From Pseudomonas laurylsulfativorans (GTDB lineage: Bacteria > Pseudomonadota > Gammaproteobacteria > Pseudomonadales > Pseudomonadaceae), in the NCBI RefSeq assembly GCF_002906155.1, contig NZ_MUJK01000009.1, positions 62,001 through 126,000 on the forward strand: a stretch of 64,000 nt of DNA. Reading direction: 5' to 3'. Positions 25,223-33,983 of this stretch are shown one piece after another (the stretch's first letter is position 1; each line of letters starts with the position of its first letter). The notes under the pieces are model-generated. The model made no database searches. It saw only the letters and a program-made list of their open reading frames with translations, and was not told the DNA's origin. A program made the translations under genes and the position numbers.

Positions 25223-26149
25223 GTGAGTGAGCGTTCCAGCCATTGGCAATTGCAGAGCATCGTCAGCCAGCTGCGCACGGCACGTGAACAGTGGCGTGTA
25301 CAAAATGGCCGTGCCAGTACCGAGCAGGGCGGTCGCGAGCTGCCCTCCCGGGCGGCCATGGCGGAGATTCTCGAAGCCTTGTGCGGCGCACTGTTCCCGA
25401 TGCGCTTGGGGCCGGTTGACCTGCGCGAAGAGAGCGAAGACTTCTATGTCGGTCACACGCTGGATGTGGCGCTGAATGCGCTGTTAGCCCAGGCGCGACT
25501 CGAATTGCGCTACGCCGCGCGCCACAGTGCCCAGGCCGAGACCGAGGTCGAAGCCAAGACCATCCAGATCATTCAGGACTTCGCCCTCGCCCTGCCGGGG
25601 TTGCGCAGCCTGTTGGACACCGATGTGCTGGCGGCCTATCACGGCGACCCGGCGGCGCGCAGTGTCGATGAAGTGTTGTTGTGCTACCCGGGGATTCTGG
25701 CGGTGATTCATCATCGTCTGGCCCACCATTTGTACCGTGCCGGGCTGCCGTTGCTGGCGCGGATCAGTGCGGAAATCGCCCACTCGGCCACCGGCATCGA
25801 TATCCACCCCGGCGCGCAGATCGGCCGCAGTTTCTTCATCGACCACGGTACAGGTGTGGTGATCGGCGAGACGGCGATCATCGGCGAGCGCGTGCGGATT
25901 TATCAGGCCGTGACCCTGGGTGCCAAACGCTTCCCGGCGGACGAAGACGGCCAGTTGCAGAAAGGCCAGCCGCGGCATCCGATTGTCGAGGATGACGTGG
26001 TGATCTATGCCGGGGCGACGATTCTGGGGCGCATCACCATCGGCCAGGGCTCGACCATCGGCGGCAACGTCTGGCTGACCCGCAGCGTGCCAGCGGGCAG
26101 CAACCTGACCCAGGCGAATCTGCAGCATGATGATGGGGCGCAGAAGTAG
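25223..26149 (+). CDS. epsC: Serine O-acetyltransferase, EpsC type
   Basis: This 308-aa left-handed beta-helix acyltransferase makes O-acetylserine from serine and acetyl-CoA for cysteine synthesis. The hexapeptide repeats run from about residue 180 (IDIHPGAQIGRSFFIDHGTG, then VVIGETAIIGERVRIYQ). The catalytic histidines are expected in IDHGTG and the N-terminal SATGIDIHPG. A helical N-terminal region precedes them. The start is the GTG at 25223, with GAGGAG nine bases upstream. It is divergent from dcyD, and the 190-base gap probably holds both promoters. Length agrees with Pseudomonas EpsC. Confidence 0.9.
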   Translation: MSERSSHWQLQSIVSQLRTAREQWRVQNGRASTEQGGRELPSRAAMAEILEALCGALFPMRLGPVDLREESEDFYVGHTLDVALNALLAQARLELRYAARHSAQAETEVEAKTIQIIQDFALALPGLRSLLDTDVLAAYHGDPAARSVDEVLLCYPGILAVIHHRLAHHLYRAGLPLLARISAEIAHSATGIDIHPGAQIGRSFFIDHGTGVVIGETAIIGERVRIYQAVTLGAKRFPADEDGQLQKGQPRHPIVEDDVVIYAGATILGRITIGQGSTIGGNVWLTRSVPAGSNLTQANLQHDDGAQK

Positions 26150-26169
26150 GCCTGTCGTTGCTGAAAACC

Positions 26170-26302
26170 TGTGGCGAGGGGGCTTGCCCCCGTTCGGCTG
26201 CGCAGCAGCCGCAAATCAAGGCAACACGGTCTGCCTTGGAAAACCGGGTCGCAGGTTTTGGGGCCACTTCGTGACCCAACGGGGGCAAGCCCCCTCGCCA
26301 CA
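26170..26302. repeat. Long REP-type inverted repeat
   Basis: TGTGGCGAGGGGGCTTGCCC at 26170 with inner GGCTGCGCAGCAGCC, and inverse arm to 26302. It lies just after epsC. Confidence 0.9.
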
Positions 26303-26395
26303 AATTGTATTTGTACCCTCTTATCCTCCGTTCTCAAGCTAGTGTTGGAAGGCGACCGCTGAGCCCTGCGATTAGTCCTTAGCCCCCTATCCATG

Positions 26396-26423
26396 TTTAA
26401 CTTGAACGTTCATTCAAGTTAAA
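26396..26423. promoter_or_regulatory. BetI-like operator upstream of the BCCT transporter gene
   Basis: Perfect 11-bp arms TTTAACTTGAA (26396-26406) and TTCAAGTTAAA (26413-26423) flank CGTTCA. The core TTGAACGTTCATTCAA resembles the BetI box of choline genes. It lies 93 bases before the ATG, where a TetR-family repressor could block transcription. Confidence 0.7.
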
Positions 26424-26515
26424 CCGGTGGTTCGCTGCCCGCTCACAACAGGAGGCTTGCCTTTGCTGAGTCCGATTTCTACAGCCACGTTTTTCCCCTT
26501 CGAGGTGCACCGTAC

Positions 26516-28510
26516 ATGAGTGCATCGTCCATCCCTCCAAGCGGACTGATCCGCATGAATCCGCCGGTGTTCTGGTTCTCGGCGAGTTTCATTCTGTTGT
26601 TCGGTATCGTTGTCATCGCCATGCCCGAGCAGGCCGGTGCCTGGTTGCTGGCGGCGCAAAACTGGGCGGCCAACACGGTCGGCTGGTATTACCTGCTGGC
26701 GATGACCCTGTATCTGGTCTTCGTGGTGGTCACCGCCTTGTCCGGCTACGGCAAGATCAAGCTCGGTGCCGACCACGACGAACCCGAATTCAGTTATCTG
26801 TCCTGGGCCGGCATGTTGTTCGCCGCCGGGATCAGCATCACCCTGTTTTTCTTCTGCGTGTCCGAGCCCCTGACCCACATGCTGCAACCGCCCCAAGGCG
26901 AGGCCGGGACGGCAGATGCGGCGCGCCAGGCGATGCAAATTCTGTTTCTGCACTGGGGCCTGCATGGCTGGGGCGTGTTCGCCTTTGTCGGCATGGCGCT
27001 GGCCTACTTTGCCTACCGGCATAACCTGCCATTGGCCCTGCGTTCGGCGCTGTATCCGCTGATCGGCAAGCGCATCAATGGCCCCATCGGTTACGCGGTG
27101 GACGGCTTTGGCATCATCGCCACGGTGTTCGGCCTCGGCGCTGACATGGGCTTCGGCGTCTTGCACCTCAACTCGGGCCTGGACTATCTGTTCGGCATCG
27201 CCCACACCCAATGGATTCAGGTCGGCCTGATCACCTTGATGATGGGCGCGGCGATCATCGTGGCCGTATCCGGCGTCGACAAGGGCGTGCGGGTCATGTC
27301 CGACATCAACATGCTGCTGGCCTGCGCGCTGTTGCTGTTCGTGTTGTTCGCCGGCCCCACCCAGCACCTGCTCAACACCCTGATCCAGAACCTCGGCGAT
27401 TACCTCGGCGCCTTGCCGATGAAAAGTTTCGACCTCTACGCCTACGACAAACCCAGCGACTGGCTGGGTGGCTGGACGGTGTTCTATTGGGCCTGGTGGA
27501 TTGCATGGTCGCCGTTCGTGGGCTTGTTCATTGCGCGGATTTCCCGTGGCCGGACTATCCGCGAATTCGTCTTCGGCGTGCTGTTGATTCCGCTCGGCTT
27601 CACCCTGGCGTGGATGTCGATTTTCGGTAACAGCGCCATCGATCAAGTGCTCAACCACGGCATGAGCGCGCTCGGCATGTCGGCCATCGACAACCCGTCG
27701 ATGACCCTTTATCTGCTGCTGGAAACCTACCCGTGGAGCAAAACCGTCATCGCGGTCACGGTGTTCATCAGCTTCGTGTTTTTTGTCACCTCTGCCGACT
27801 CCGGCACCGTGGTGCTCTCGACGCTGTCCGCCAAGGGCGGCAATCCCGATGAAGACGGGCCGAAATGGCTGCGTGTGTTCTGGGGCGCAATGACCGCACT
27901 GGTGACCAGCGCGCTGCTGTTCTCGGGCAGCATCGATGCGTTGAAGTCGGCGGTGGTGCTGACCTCGCTGCCGTTCTCGCTGATTCTGTTGTTGATGATG
28001 TGGGGGCTGCACAAGGCGTTTTATCTGGAATCGCAGAAGCAGATTGCACAGATGCATTCCTTGGCGCCGGTATCCGGATCACGGCGTGGCGGCTGGCGGC
28101 AACGCTTGAGCCAGGCCGTGCATTTCCCTTCACGGGACGAGGTTTATCGCTTCCTCGATACGACGGTGCGGCCGGCGATCGAAGAAGTGTCTGCCGTATT
28201 CCGGGAAAAGGGTCTGCATGTGGTGACGCACCCCGATCCCGCCACTGACAGCGTCAGTCTGGAAATCGGCCACGGTGATCAACATCCGTTCGTTTATCAG
28301 GTGCAGATGCGCGGCTATTTCACGCCGTCGTTCGCCCGTGGCGGCATGGGTTCCAAGCAACTCAATAATCGCCGTTACTACCGGGCCGAAGTGCACTTGA
28401 GCGAGGGCAGCCAGGACTACGATCTGGTGGGTTACACCAAGGAGCAGATCATCAACGACATCCTCGACCAGTACGAACGGCACATGCAGTTCCTGCATCT
28501 GGTGCGTTGA
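26516..28510 (+). CDS. betT: BCCT-family choline/betaine transporter
   Basis: This 664-aa BCCT transporter has about 12 membrane helices over residues 15-510. The tryptophan-rich substrate region is FYWAWWIAWSPFVGLFIAR, and the loop GLGADMGFG is at the sodium/proton site. A long cytoplasmic C-terminal tail of about 145 residues, which includes RPAIEEVSAVFREKGLHVVT, is typical of BetT proteins and takes part in osmotic sensing. The ATG follows GAGGTG by eight bases. A BetI-like operator upstream supports choline or glycine betaine uptake. Pseudomonads carry several BetT paralogues, so which one this is cannot be told. Confidence 0.85.
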   Translation: MSASSIPPSGLIRMNPPVFWFSASFILLFGIVVIAMPEQAGAWLLAAQNWAANTVGWYYLLAMTLYLVFVVVTALSGYGKIKLGADHDEPEFSYLSWAGMLFAAGISITLFFFCVSEPLTHMLQPPQGEAGTADAARQAMQILFLHWGLHGWGVFAFVGMALAYFAYRHNLPLALRSALYPLIGKRINGPIGYAVDGFGIIATVFGLGADMGFGVLHLNSGLDYLFGIAHTQWIQVGLITLMMGAAIIVAVSGVDKGVRVMSDINMLLACALLLFVLFAGPTQHLLNTLIQNLGDYLGALPMKSFDLYAYDKPSDWLGGWTVFYWAWWIAWSPFVGLFIARISRGRTIREFVFGVLLIPLGFTLAWMSIFGNSAIDQVLNHGMSALGMSAIDNPSMTLYLLLETYPWSKTVIAVTVFISFVFFVTSADSGTVVLSTLSAKGGNPDEDGPKWLRVFWGAMTALVTSALLFSGSIDALKSAVVLTSLPFSLILLLMMWGLHKAFYLESQKQIAQMHSLAPVSGSRRGGWRQRLSQAVHFPSRDEVYRFLDTTVRPAIEEVSAVFREKGLHVVTHPDPATDSVSLEIGHGDQHPFVYQVQMRGYFTPSFARGGMGSKQLNNRRYYRAEVHLSEGSQDYDLVGYTKEQIINDILDQYERHMQFLHLVR

Positions 28511-28534
28511 TCGCGGGCAGGGCGCCGGGACTGA

Positions 28535-28795
28535 TCAGCTCTCGGCGCTCAGCACCATGAACAACACCAGCGCCGCCACCGGAATGCTGAACACCATCGT
28601 GCCTATCCCCAGTTCCGTACTCAGCGACTGACCGGCGGACACTATGCCGATGGCGCCGTTGATCACCGTCAACGCCAGCCACAGGATCACGAAACTGTAG
28701 GTGAGGGTCTGACGGCTGAAGCCGATTTTCTCGCCGATGAACAGCATCATCGCGAGCAGGACCAGGCCGAAGGTGATGATGATTGTGGTATGCAT
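28535..28795 (-). CDS. Small three-helix membrane protein, unknown function
   Basis: This 86-aa hydrophobic protein has predicted membrane segments near residues 3-22, 31-50 and 62-82. It begins MHTTIIITFGLVLLAMMLF. The start at 28795 has GGAG six bases upstream and is preferred to the ATG four codons earlier. I do not recognise the family. It is convergent with betT, 24 bases from its stop, and divergent from the aldo-keto reductase gene. Confidence 0.6.
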   Translation of the reverse strand: MHTTIIITFGLVLLAMMLFIGEKIGFSRQTLTYSFVILWLALTVINGAIGIVSAGQSLSTELGIGTMVFSIPVAALVLFMVLSAES

Positions 28796-29032
28796 CGCTT
28801 GCTCCATCCTTGCGATCGGTGTCGCCTCTTCGTTGCTTTTACGACTTTGTTCCTGCCGTGCCTGATCACGCAAGCCCATCGTTGATTTGTTGAGTTCCGC
28901 GCCCCGGTCAAATTTCTGTGAAACGTTTCAGCATTTAGTCGAACCCCGGGTTTTTTGGCGTCCGTGCGGGCGTATGCTGGGCGACTGGCGAAGCAGTCGA
29001 TACCAGATTCAAGACCGACAAGAGAGGATTCG

Positions 29033-30070
29033 ATGACTTACACCGCTGCCGAAAACCGCTACGACTCCATCCCTTACCGCCGCGTGGGCCGTAGCGGGCT
29101 GGTGCTGCCGGCACTGTCCCTGGGGCTGTGGCACAACTTTGGCGACAGCACGCCGATCGATACCCAGCGCGCATTGCTGCGCACGGCGTTCGACCAGGGC
29201 ATCAACCATTTCGACCTGGCCAACAACTATGGCCCACCGTACGGCAGCGCCGAGATTAACTTCGGCCGTTTGCTGCGCGAAGACTTCAAGCAGTACCGCG
29301 ACGAGCTGATCATTTCCACCAAGGCCGGTTGGGACATGTGGCCTGGCCCTTACGGTCAGGGCGGTGGTTCGCGCAAGTACGTGCTGGCCAGTCTCGACCA
29401 GAGCCTGCAACGCCTGGGCGTGGACTACGTCGACATCTTCTATTCCCACCGTTTCGATCCGGATACCCCGCTGGAAGAAACCGCCAGCGCACTCGCCACA
29501 GCGGTGCAGCAGGGCAAGGCGCTGTACATCGGCATTTCGTCCTATTCCGGGGTGAAAACCCGGGAAATGGCGGCGTTGCTCAAGGAGTGGAAGGTCCCTT
29601 TGCTGATCCACCAACCGGCGTACAACCTGCTCAATCGCTGGGTTGAAAAAGACCTGCTGGACACCACGGACGAACTCGGTACCGGTGTGATTGCCTTCAC
29701 GCCGCTGGCGCAGGGATTGCTGACCGACAAGTACCTCAACGGCGTGCCGGCGGATGCGCGGGTCAATCGTCCGGGTGGTGGTTCGTTGCAGGCGTCGCAC
29801 TTGTCCGAGGCCAATATCGCCCAGGTGCGGGCACTCAACGAAATCGCCAAACGTCGTGGCCAGAGCCTGGCGCAACTGGCGCTGGCCTGGACCCTGCGCG
29901 ATCCACGGGTGACCTCGGCACTGATCGGCGCGAGCCGGCCGGAGCAGATCATCGAGAACGTCGGGGCGTTGAAGAACCTGAGCTTCAGTGCGCAGGAGCT
30001 GGCGGAGATTGACCGGTTTGCCCAGGAGGGCGGGATCAATCTTTGGGAGAAGCCTTCGACAGCTGAGTAA
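29033..30070 (+). CDS. gpr: Aldo/keto reductase, YghZ/Gpr type
   Basis: This 345-aa aldo-keto reductase closely follows the pattern of E. coli YghZ (L-glyceraldehyde-3-phosphate reductase, also called MgrA/Gpr). Shared landmarks are LPALSLGLWHNFGDSTPI, HFDLANNYGPPYGSAEINFG, IISTKAGWDMWPGPYG and YVDIFYSHRFDPDTP. The catalytic tyrosine is expected in DLANNYG and the lysine in ISTKAGW. It reduces aldehydes with NADPH, including detoxification of methylglyoxal in the family. The start ATG has AGAGAGG upstream. It is a single gene; a REP pair follows its stop. Confidence 0.87.
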   Translation: MTYTAAENRYDSIPYRRVGRSGLVLPALSLGLWHNFGDSTPIDTQRALLRTAFDQGINHFDLANNYGPPYGSAEINFGRLLREDFKQYRDELIISTKAGWDMWPGPYGQGGGSRKYVLASLDQSLQRLGVDYVDIFYSHRFDPDTPLEETASALATAVQQGKALYIGISSYSGVKTREMAALLKEWKVPLLIHQPAYNLLNRWVEKDLLDTTDELGTGVIAFTPLAQGLLTDKYLNGVPADARVNRPGGGSLQASHLSEANIAQVRALNEIAKRRGQSLAQLALAWTLRDPRVTSALIGASRPEQIIENVGALKNLSFSAQELAEIDRFAQEGGINLWEKPSTAE

Positions 30071-30080
30071 CCTGCAGATC

Positions 30081-30145
30081 GCATCGCCGGCAAGCCGGCT
30101 CCTACAGGATATATGCGTCTTTGTAGGAGCTGGCTTGCCAGCGAT
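30081..30145. repeat. Short REP pair, head-to-head
   Basis: GCATCGCCGGCAAGCCGGCT at 30081 and TGTAGGAGCTGGCTTGCCAG ending 30145, between the convergent aldo-keto reductase and tauD genes. Confidence 0.85.
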
Positions 30146-30163
30146 TGACTGCGCAGCAGTCAT

Positions 30164-31006
30164 CTATCTGAAAAACGGCACATCCCCCAACACCGTCGCC
30201 CGCTGCATCACCCGCCGCGCCGGCCGGTAATCATCGACTGCATAGTGCTGGGTCACGCGGTTATCCCAGAACGCAATGTCGTCCTGCTGCCAGCGCCAGC
30301 GAATGGTGAATTCCGGGCGCGTCGCATGGGCGAACAGAAACTTCAGAATCGCCTCGCTTTCGGTTTCCGACAGTTCGTTGATCTTCGAGGTGAAGCCTTC
30401 ATTGACGAACAGTGAGCGGCGCCCGCTTACCGGGTGCGTGCGGATCACCGGGTGTGACAGCGGCGGGTTCTTGCGTCGTGCTTCTTCCCATTGGGCCAGC
30501 GCGTCGGGCGTATTGCCATAGCGCTCCAGCGGGAACGAACGGGTGAAGTCGTGGGTGGCGGTCAGGCCTTCGAGCAGGGTTTTCATCGGCGCCGACAGGG
30601 CTTCATACGCGGCAATTCCGCTGGCCCACAATGTATCGCCGCCAAACTCCGGCAGCAGCTTGGCACTGAGCACCGCGCCCATGGCCGGGGTCGGCAGGAA
30701 GGTCACGTCGGTGTGCCAGATGGCGTTGTCGCGCACGTCGGTGACGGCGGTGTCGAGGATCAGCACTTCCGGCTGTTCCGGCACATTGGGGTAGATCGGG
30801 TGGATGTGCAGGTCGCCAAAGTTCGCCGCGAATCGCGCCTGTTGTTGTGGCGTGATTGGTTGGTCACGGAAGAACAGAACTTGATGCTTGAGCAGGGCTT
30901 GTTCGATGGTATTGCGTTGTTCCAGGTTCAGCGGTTGGCTGATGTCGATGCCACTGATTTGCGCGCCGAGGGCGGAGCTAAGGGGAACGATGGTCAACTG
31001 GCTCAT
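30164..31006 (-). CDS. tauD: Taurine dioxygenase
   Basis: This 280-aa Fe(II)/2-oxoglutarate dioxygenase of the TauD family converts taurine to aminoacetaldehyde and sulfite. The iron ligands are the His and Asp of AIWHTDVTFLP (about residues 97-99) and a distal His in VTQHYAVDDY (about 253). The 2-oxoglutarate arginine is in the YRPARRVMQR region. It is the last gene of tauA-tauB-tauC-tauD. A REP hairpin lies in the 81-base gap after tauC, which may adjust expression. The length matches the family. Confidence 0.93.
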   Translation of the reverse strand: MSQLTIVPLSSALGAQISGIDISQPLNLEQRNTIEQALLKHQVLFFRDQPITPQQQARFAANFGDLHIHPIYPNVPEQPEVLILDTAVTDVRDNAIWHTDVTFLPTPAMGAVLSAKLLPEFGGDTLWASGIAAYEALSAPMKTLLEGLTATHDFTRSFPLERYGNTPDALAQWEEARRKNPPLSHPVIRTHPVSGRRSLFVNEGFTSKINELSETESEAILKFLFAHATRPEFTIRWRWQQDDIAFWDNRVTQHYAVDDYRPARRVMQRATVLGDVPFFR

Positions 31007-31038
31007 GGTGGTTCTCTTAAATTCGGGGCCGTGCTTTT

Positions 31039-31067
31039 TGTGGGAGCGAGCAAGCTCGCTCCCACAG
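31039..31067. repeat. Compact REP palindrome between tauC and tauD
   Basis: TGTGGGAGCGAGC and GCTCGCTCCCACA form a near-perfect 13-bp inverted repeat with a three-base loop. It would form a strong mRNA hairpin in the tau transcript. Confidence 0.85.
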
Positions 31068-31087
31068 GGTTTTCACAGGGCAATTAT

Positions 31088-31921
31088 TCAGTGGGCCTGA
31101 CCATGCCACGGCACCAGCTTGCGTTGCAGGGCACGCAGGCCCAATTCCATGGCGAAGGCGATCAGTGCGATCACCAGAATCCCCAGTACCACCACATCGG
31201 TGACCAGGAACTGCGCGGCCGACTGCACCATGAAGCCCAGGCCGCTGGTGGCAGCGATCAGTTCGGCGGCGACCAAAGTCGACCAACCCACACCGAGACC
31301 AATGCGCACGCCGGTCAGGATATCCGGCAAGGCACTCGGCAAAATCACGTGGCGAATCAACTGCGCCCGTGTCGCACCCAACGACTGCGCGGCACGCAAT
31401 TTGGCCGGGTCGACCGTGCGTACGCCGGTGGCGGTGGCGATGGCAATCGGGGCGAAGATCGCCAGGTAGATCAGCAACACTTTCGACAATTCACCGATAC
31501 CGCACCAGATCACGATCAGTGGCAGGTAGGCCAACGGCGGAATCGGCCGGTAGAACTCGATCAGCGGATCGAGCACACCACGGGCAATACGATTGGCGCC
31601 GATGGCGATACCCACCGGGACGGCGGTGAGAATCGCAAAGCCGAGGCCCAGGCCGATACGACTCAGACTCGCGCCAAGGTGCTGCCACAGGGTTGAATCC
31701 ATGTAGCCCGAAGTCGCCAGCAGCCAGCCTTTTTGCAGCACGGCGGAAGGTGGCGGCAGGAACAGCGGCTCGATCAAGCCGGTCGCCGTTACGGCCCACC
31801 AAAGAACAACGAGAGCGATCAGTGTCAGCACACTGATCCAGCGAGTGCTCAAGCTGCGTCGTGCCGGTGTCACGGGCGTGCCTGGCTTTATCGCGGCGAC
31901 GGGAATTTCGTAGCTGCTCAT
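31088..31921 (-). CDS. tauC: Taurine ABC transporter permease
   Basis: This 277-aa BPD-type permease of the TauC/SsuC family has six helices. The EAA loop is AAQSLGATRAQLIRHVILP and the last part GLRALQRKLVPWHGQAH is cytoplasmic. It moves taurine across the inner membrane. Its start overlaps the tauB stop as ATGA. A 39-residue N-terminal extension precedes the first helix. Confidence 0.92.
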   Translation of the reverse strand: MSSYEIPVAAIKPGTPVTPARRSLSTRWISVLTLIALVVLWWAVTATGLIEPLFLPPPSAVLQKGWLLATSGYMDSTLWQHLGASLSRIGLGLGFAILTAVPVGIAIGANRIARGVLDPLIEFYRPIPPLAYLPLIVIWCGIGELSKVLLIYLAIFAPIAIATATGVRTVDPAKLRAAQSLGATRAQLIRHVILPSALPDILTGVRIGLGVGWSTLVAAELIAATSGLGFMVQSAAQFLVTDVVVLGILVIALIAFAMELGLRALQRKLVPWHGQAH

Positions 31922-32712
31922 GCGTGCTCCTGCCGCTGGGCGGCGCTGCGTTGGGAGAACACTTTGGCGAGTACGTGTTCGCGGGTTTCGATAAAGCGCG
32001 GGTCGGACTTGATCGAGCGAGCCGACTCACCGGCGGCATAACGCTGACCGAAATCGAGGCTTAGGCGCTCGACAATTTGCCCTGGGTTGGGCGCCAACAG
32101 AATCAGGTCGGTGGCGAGGAACACGGCTTCTTCAATGTCGTGGGTAATCAGGAACACCGGTTTGGCGGTGCGTTGCCAGACTTGCAGCAACAGCTCCTGC
32201 ATCTGCTCGCGGGTGAAAGCGTCGAGGGCACCGAACGGTTCGTCCATGAGCAACACGCGCGGGTCGGCGGCGAGGGCGCGGGCCAGGCCGACACGCTGCT
32301 TCTGGCCACCGGAAAGCTGCCAGATGCGGCGCTGTTCAAAACCGGACAGATCGACCAGGGCGAGCATCTCCCGGGCGCGGGCTTCGCGTTTGTCCCGGGC
32401 GACGCCGGCCAGCTCCAGGCCGAACCCGACGTTGGCCAGCACGTCTTGCCACGGCAGCAGCGCATCGTCCTGGAACACTACGCCACGCTCGGCACTCGGG
32501 CCTTTGACGGGCACGCCATCAAGGGTGATGCGCCCGGCGCTGGGTTCGACGAAACCGGCAATCAGGTTCAACAGCGAAGTCTTGCCACTGCCGGACGGGC
32601 CGAGGGCGACCAGCAATTGCCGGGGGCCCAGGCTCAGGGAGATATCCGCCAACACCGGTTCCGGGTTGCCGGGGTACTGTGCGCTGATGCGCTCCAGCTG
32701 TAGCAAAGCCAT
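31918..32712 (-). CDS. tauB: Taurine ABC transporter ATPase
   Basis: This 264-aa ATPase of the TauB/SsuB group has Walker A GPSGSGKTS (about residue 38), signature LSGGQKQRVGLARAL, Walker B VLLMDEPFGALDA and H-loop ITHDIEEA. It lies 16 bases after tauA and overlaps tauC. It energises taurine import. Confidence 0.92.
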   Translation of the reverse strand: MALLQLERISAQYPGNPEPVLADISLSLGPRQLLVALGPSGSGKTSLLNLIAGFVEPSAGRITLDGVPVKGPSAERGVVFQDDALLPWQDVLANVGFGLELAGVARDKREARAREMLALVDLSGFEQRRIWQLSGGQKQRVGLARALAADPRVLLMDEPFGALDAFTREQMQELLLQVWQRTAKPVFLITHDIEEAVFLATDLILLAPNPGQIVERLSLDFGQRYAAGESARSIKSDPRFIETREHVLAKVFSQRSAAQRQEHA

Positions 32713-32728
32713 CGCAGTTAACTCCCGA

Positions 32729-33706
32729 TCAGTTGGTGATGAACTTGGCGCTGACGTACGGCGCGTAGTCCGGCAGTACCGCCTCGACTTTGCCTTGTTC
32801 CTTGAGGAACGCGGCGGTGTCAGTGATGGCTTTGGTGGTTGGCGCGCCGAGGGTGAGCACCTGGTCAGCCGCCAACGGGTAGACGTTGCCTTGCAGCAGC
32901 AATGGAATGTCGCTGGCCTTGGCGCCGGAGAGCTTCACCAGTTTGTCGACGTTGCCCTGGTTGGCGAGCCAGGCTTGCGGGTCTTTGCGGTAGTCGGCGT
33001 AGGCGTCCAGGGTCACTTTGGCGAACGCGGTGACGATTTCCGGGTGCTTCTCGGCGAAATCCTTGCGCACGATCCAGGCGTCGAAGGTCGGTGCGCCGAA
33101 CTTGGCCAGCTCGCCGGAGGTGATCAGTACCTTGCCGTTTTCCTTGGCGACACCGAGGGCCGGATCCCAGACGTAAGTGGCGTCGATGTCACCGCGTTTC
33201 CAGGCGGCAATGATCGCTGGTGGAGCCAGATTGAGTACGGTGACTTTCGACGGATCGATGTTCCAGTGCTTGAGCGCGGCCAGCAGGCTGTAGTGGCCGG
33301 TGGAAACGAATGGCACGGCGATCTTCTTGCCGACCAGGTCTTGCGGTGTCTTGATCCCGGAGCCGTCGCGGGCGACCAAGGCTTCGGCGGCGCCGATCTG
33401 GGTGGCGATGAGGAAGGTTTCTACCGGGACTTTGCGGGTGATGGCGGCGGTCAAAGGGCTGGAGCCGAGGTAGCCGATCTGTACGTCGCCGGAGGCGATG
33501 GCGGCGATGATATCGGCACCGTTGTCGAATTTTCGCCAGCTGATATCGGCCTTGGTGGCCTTTTCGTAGGCACCATCGGCCTGGGCGACTTTCGCCGGGT
33601 CAACGGTGGTCTGGTAGGCGACGGTGAAGTCGGTCGCCTGGGCAAAAAAGCTCGCGGTAGCCAAAGTAGCGGCCGCCAGCAAGCGTAGAGGGAAAGTCAG
33701 TTTCAT
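32729..33706 (-). CDS. tauA: Taurine-binding periplasmic protein
   Basis: This 325-aa periplasmic binding protein of the TauA family has a signal peptide ending TASFFAQATDF. Landmarks are DFTVAYQTTVDPAKVAQADG and GYLGSSPLTAAITRKVPVE. It delivers taurine to TauBC. It is the first gene of the tau operon, with AAGGAG upstream of the ATG, and the candidate operator at 33767-33795 lies 60 bases upstream. The whole operon is expected to be induced when sulfate is scarce, as known for tau genes. Confidence 0.93.
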   Translation of the reverse strand: MKLTFPLRLLAAATLATASFFAQATDFTVAYQTTVDPAKVAQADGAYEKATKADISWRKFDNGADIIAAIASGDVQIGYLGSSPLTAAITRKVPVETFLIATQIGAAEALVARDGSGIKTPQDLVGKKIAVPFVSTGHYSLLAALKHWNIDPSKVTVLNLAPPAIIAAWKRGDIDATYVWDPALGVAKENGKVLITSGELAKFGAPTFDAWIVRKDFAEKHPEIVTAFAKVTLDAYADYRKDPQAWLANQGNVDKLVKLSGAKASDIPLLLQGNVYPLAADQVLTLGAPTTKAITDTAAFLKEQGKVEAVLPDYAPYVSAKFITN

Positions 33707-33766
33707 CAGAAAGCTCCTTGTCAGGCGACCGAATGTCGGTGTGAGAAAGAGACTAAATGATCTAAG

Positions 33767-33795
33767 AATTCGAAAATAAATAACTTTTTCGAATT
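33767..33795. promoter_or_regulatory. Inverted repeat in the tau promoter region
   Basis: AATTCGAAAA (33767-33776) and TTTTCGAATT (33786-33795) are perfect 10-bp arms with a nine-base AT spacer, 60 bases upstream of the tauA ATG. It looks like an operator for a dimeric regulator, possibly a LysR-type sulfur regulator; the protein is not known. Confidence 0.55.
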
Positions 33796-33833
33796 AGCTT
33801 ATGAGAGGAAAACTTGAGGAGCGACCGCTGAAT

Positions 33834-33964
33834 TGTGGCGAGGGGGCTTGCCTCCGTTGGACTGCGCAGCAGTCCCAGATCCGACACCGCAGTATTTCGT
33901 GTAAACCGAGTCGCCTGCATTACGACTGCTTCGCAGCCGAACGGGGGCAAGCCCCCTCGCCACA
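33834..33964. repeat. Long REP-type inverted repeat
   Basis: TGTGGCGAGGGGGCTTGCCT at 33834 and the inverse arm ending 33964, between the tau promoter and the gshA stop. Confidence 0.9.
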
Positions 33965-33983
33965 GGGGACCTGTTTTGGCTGC

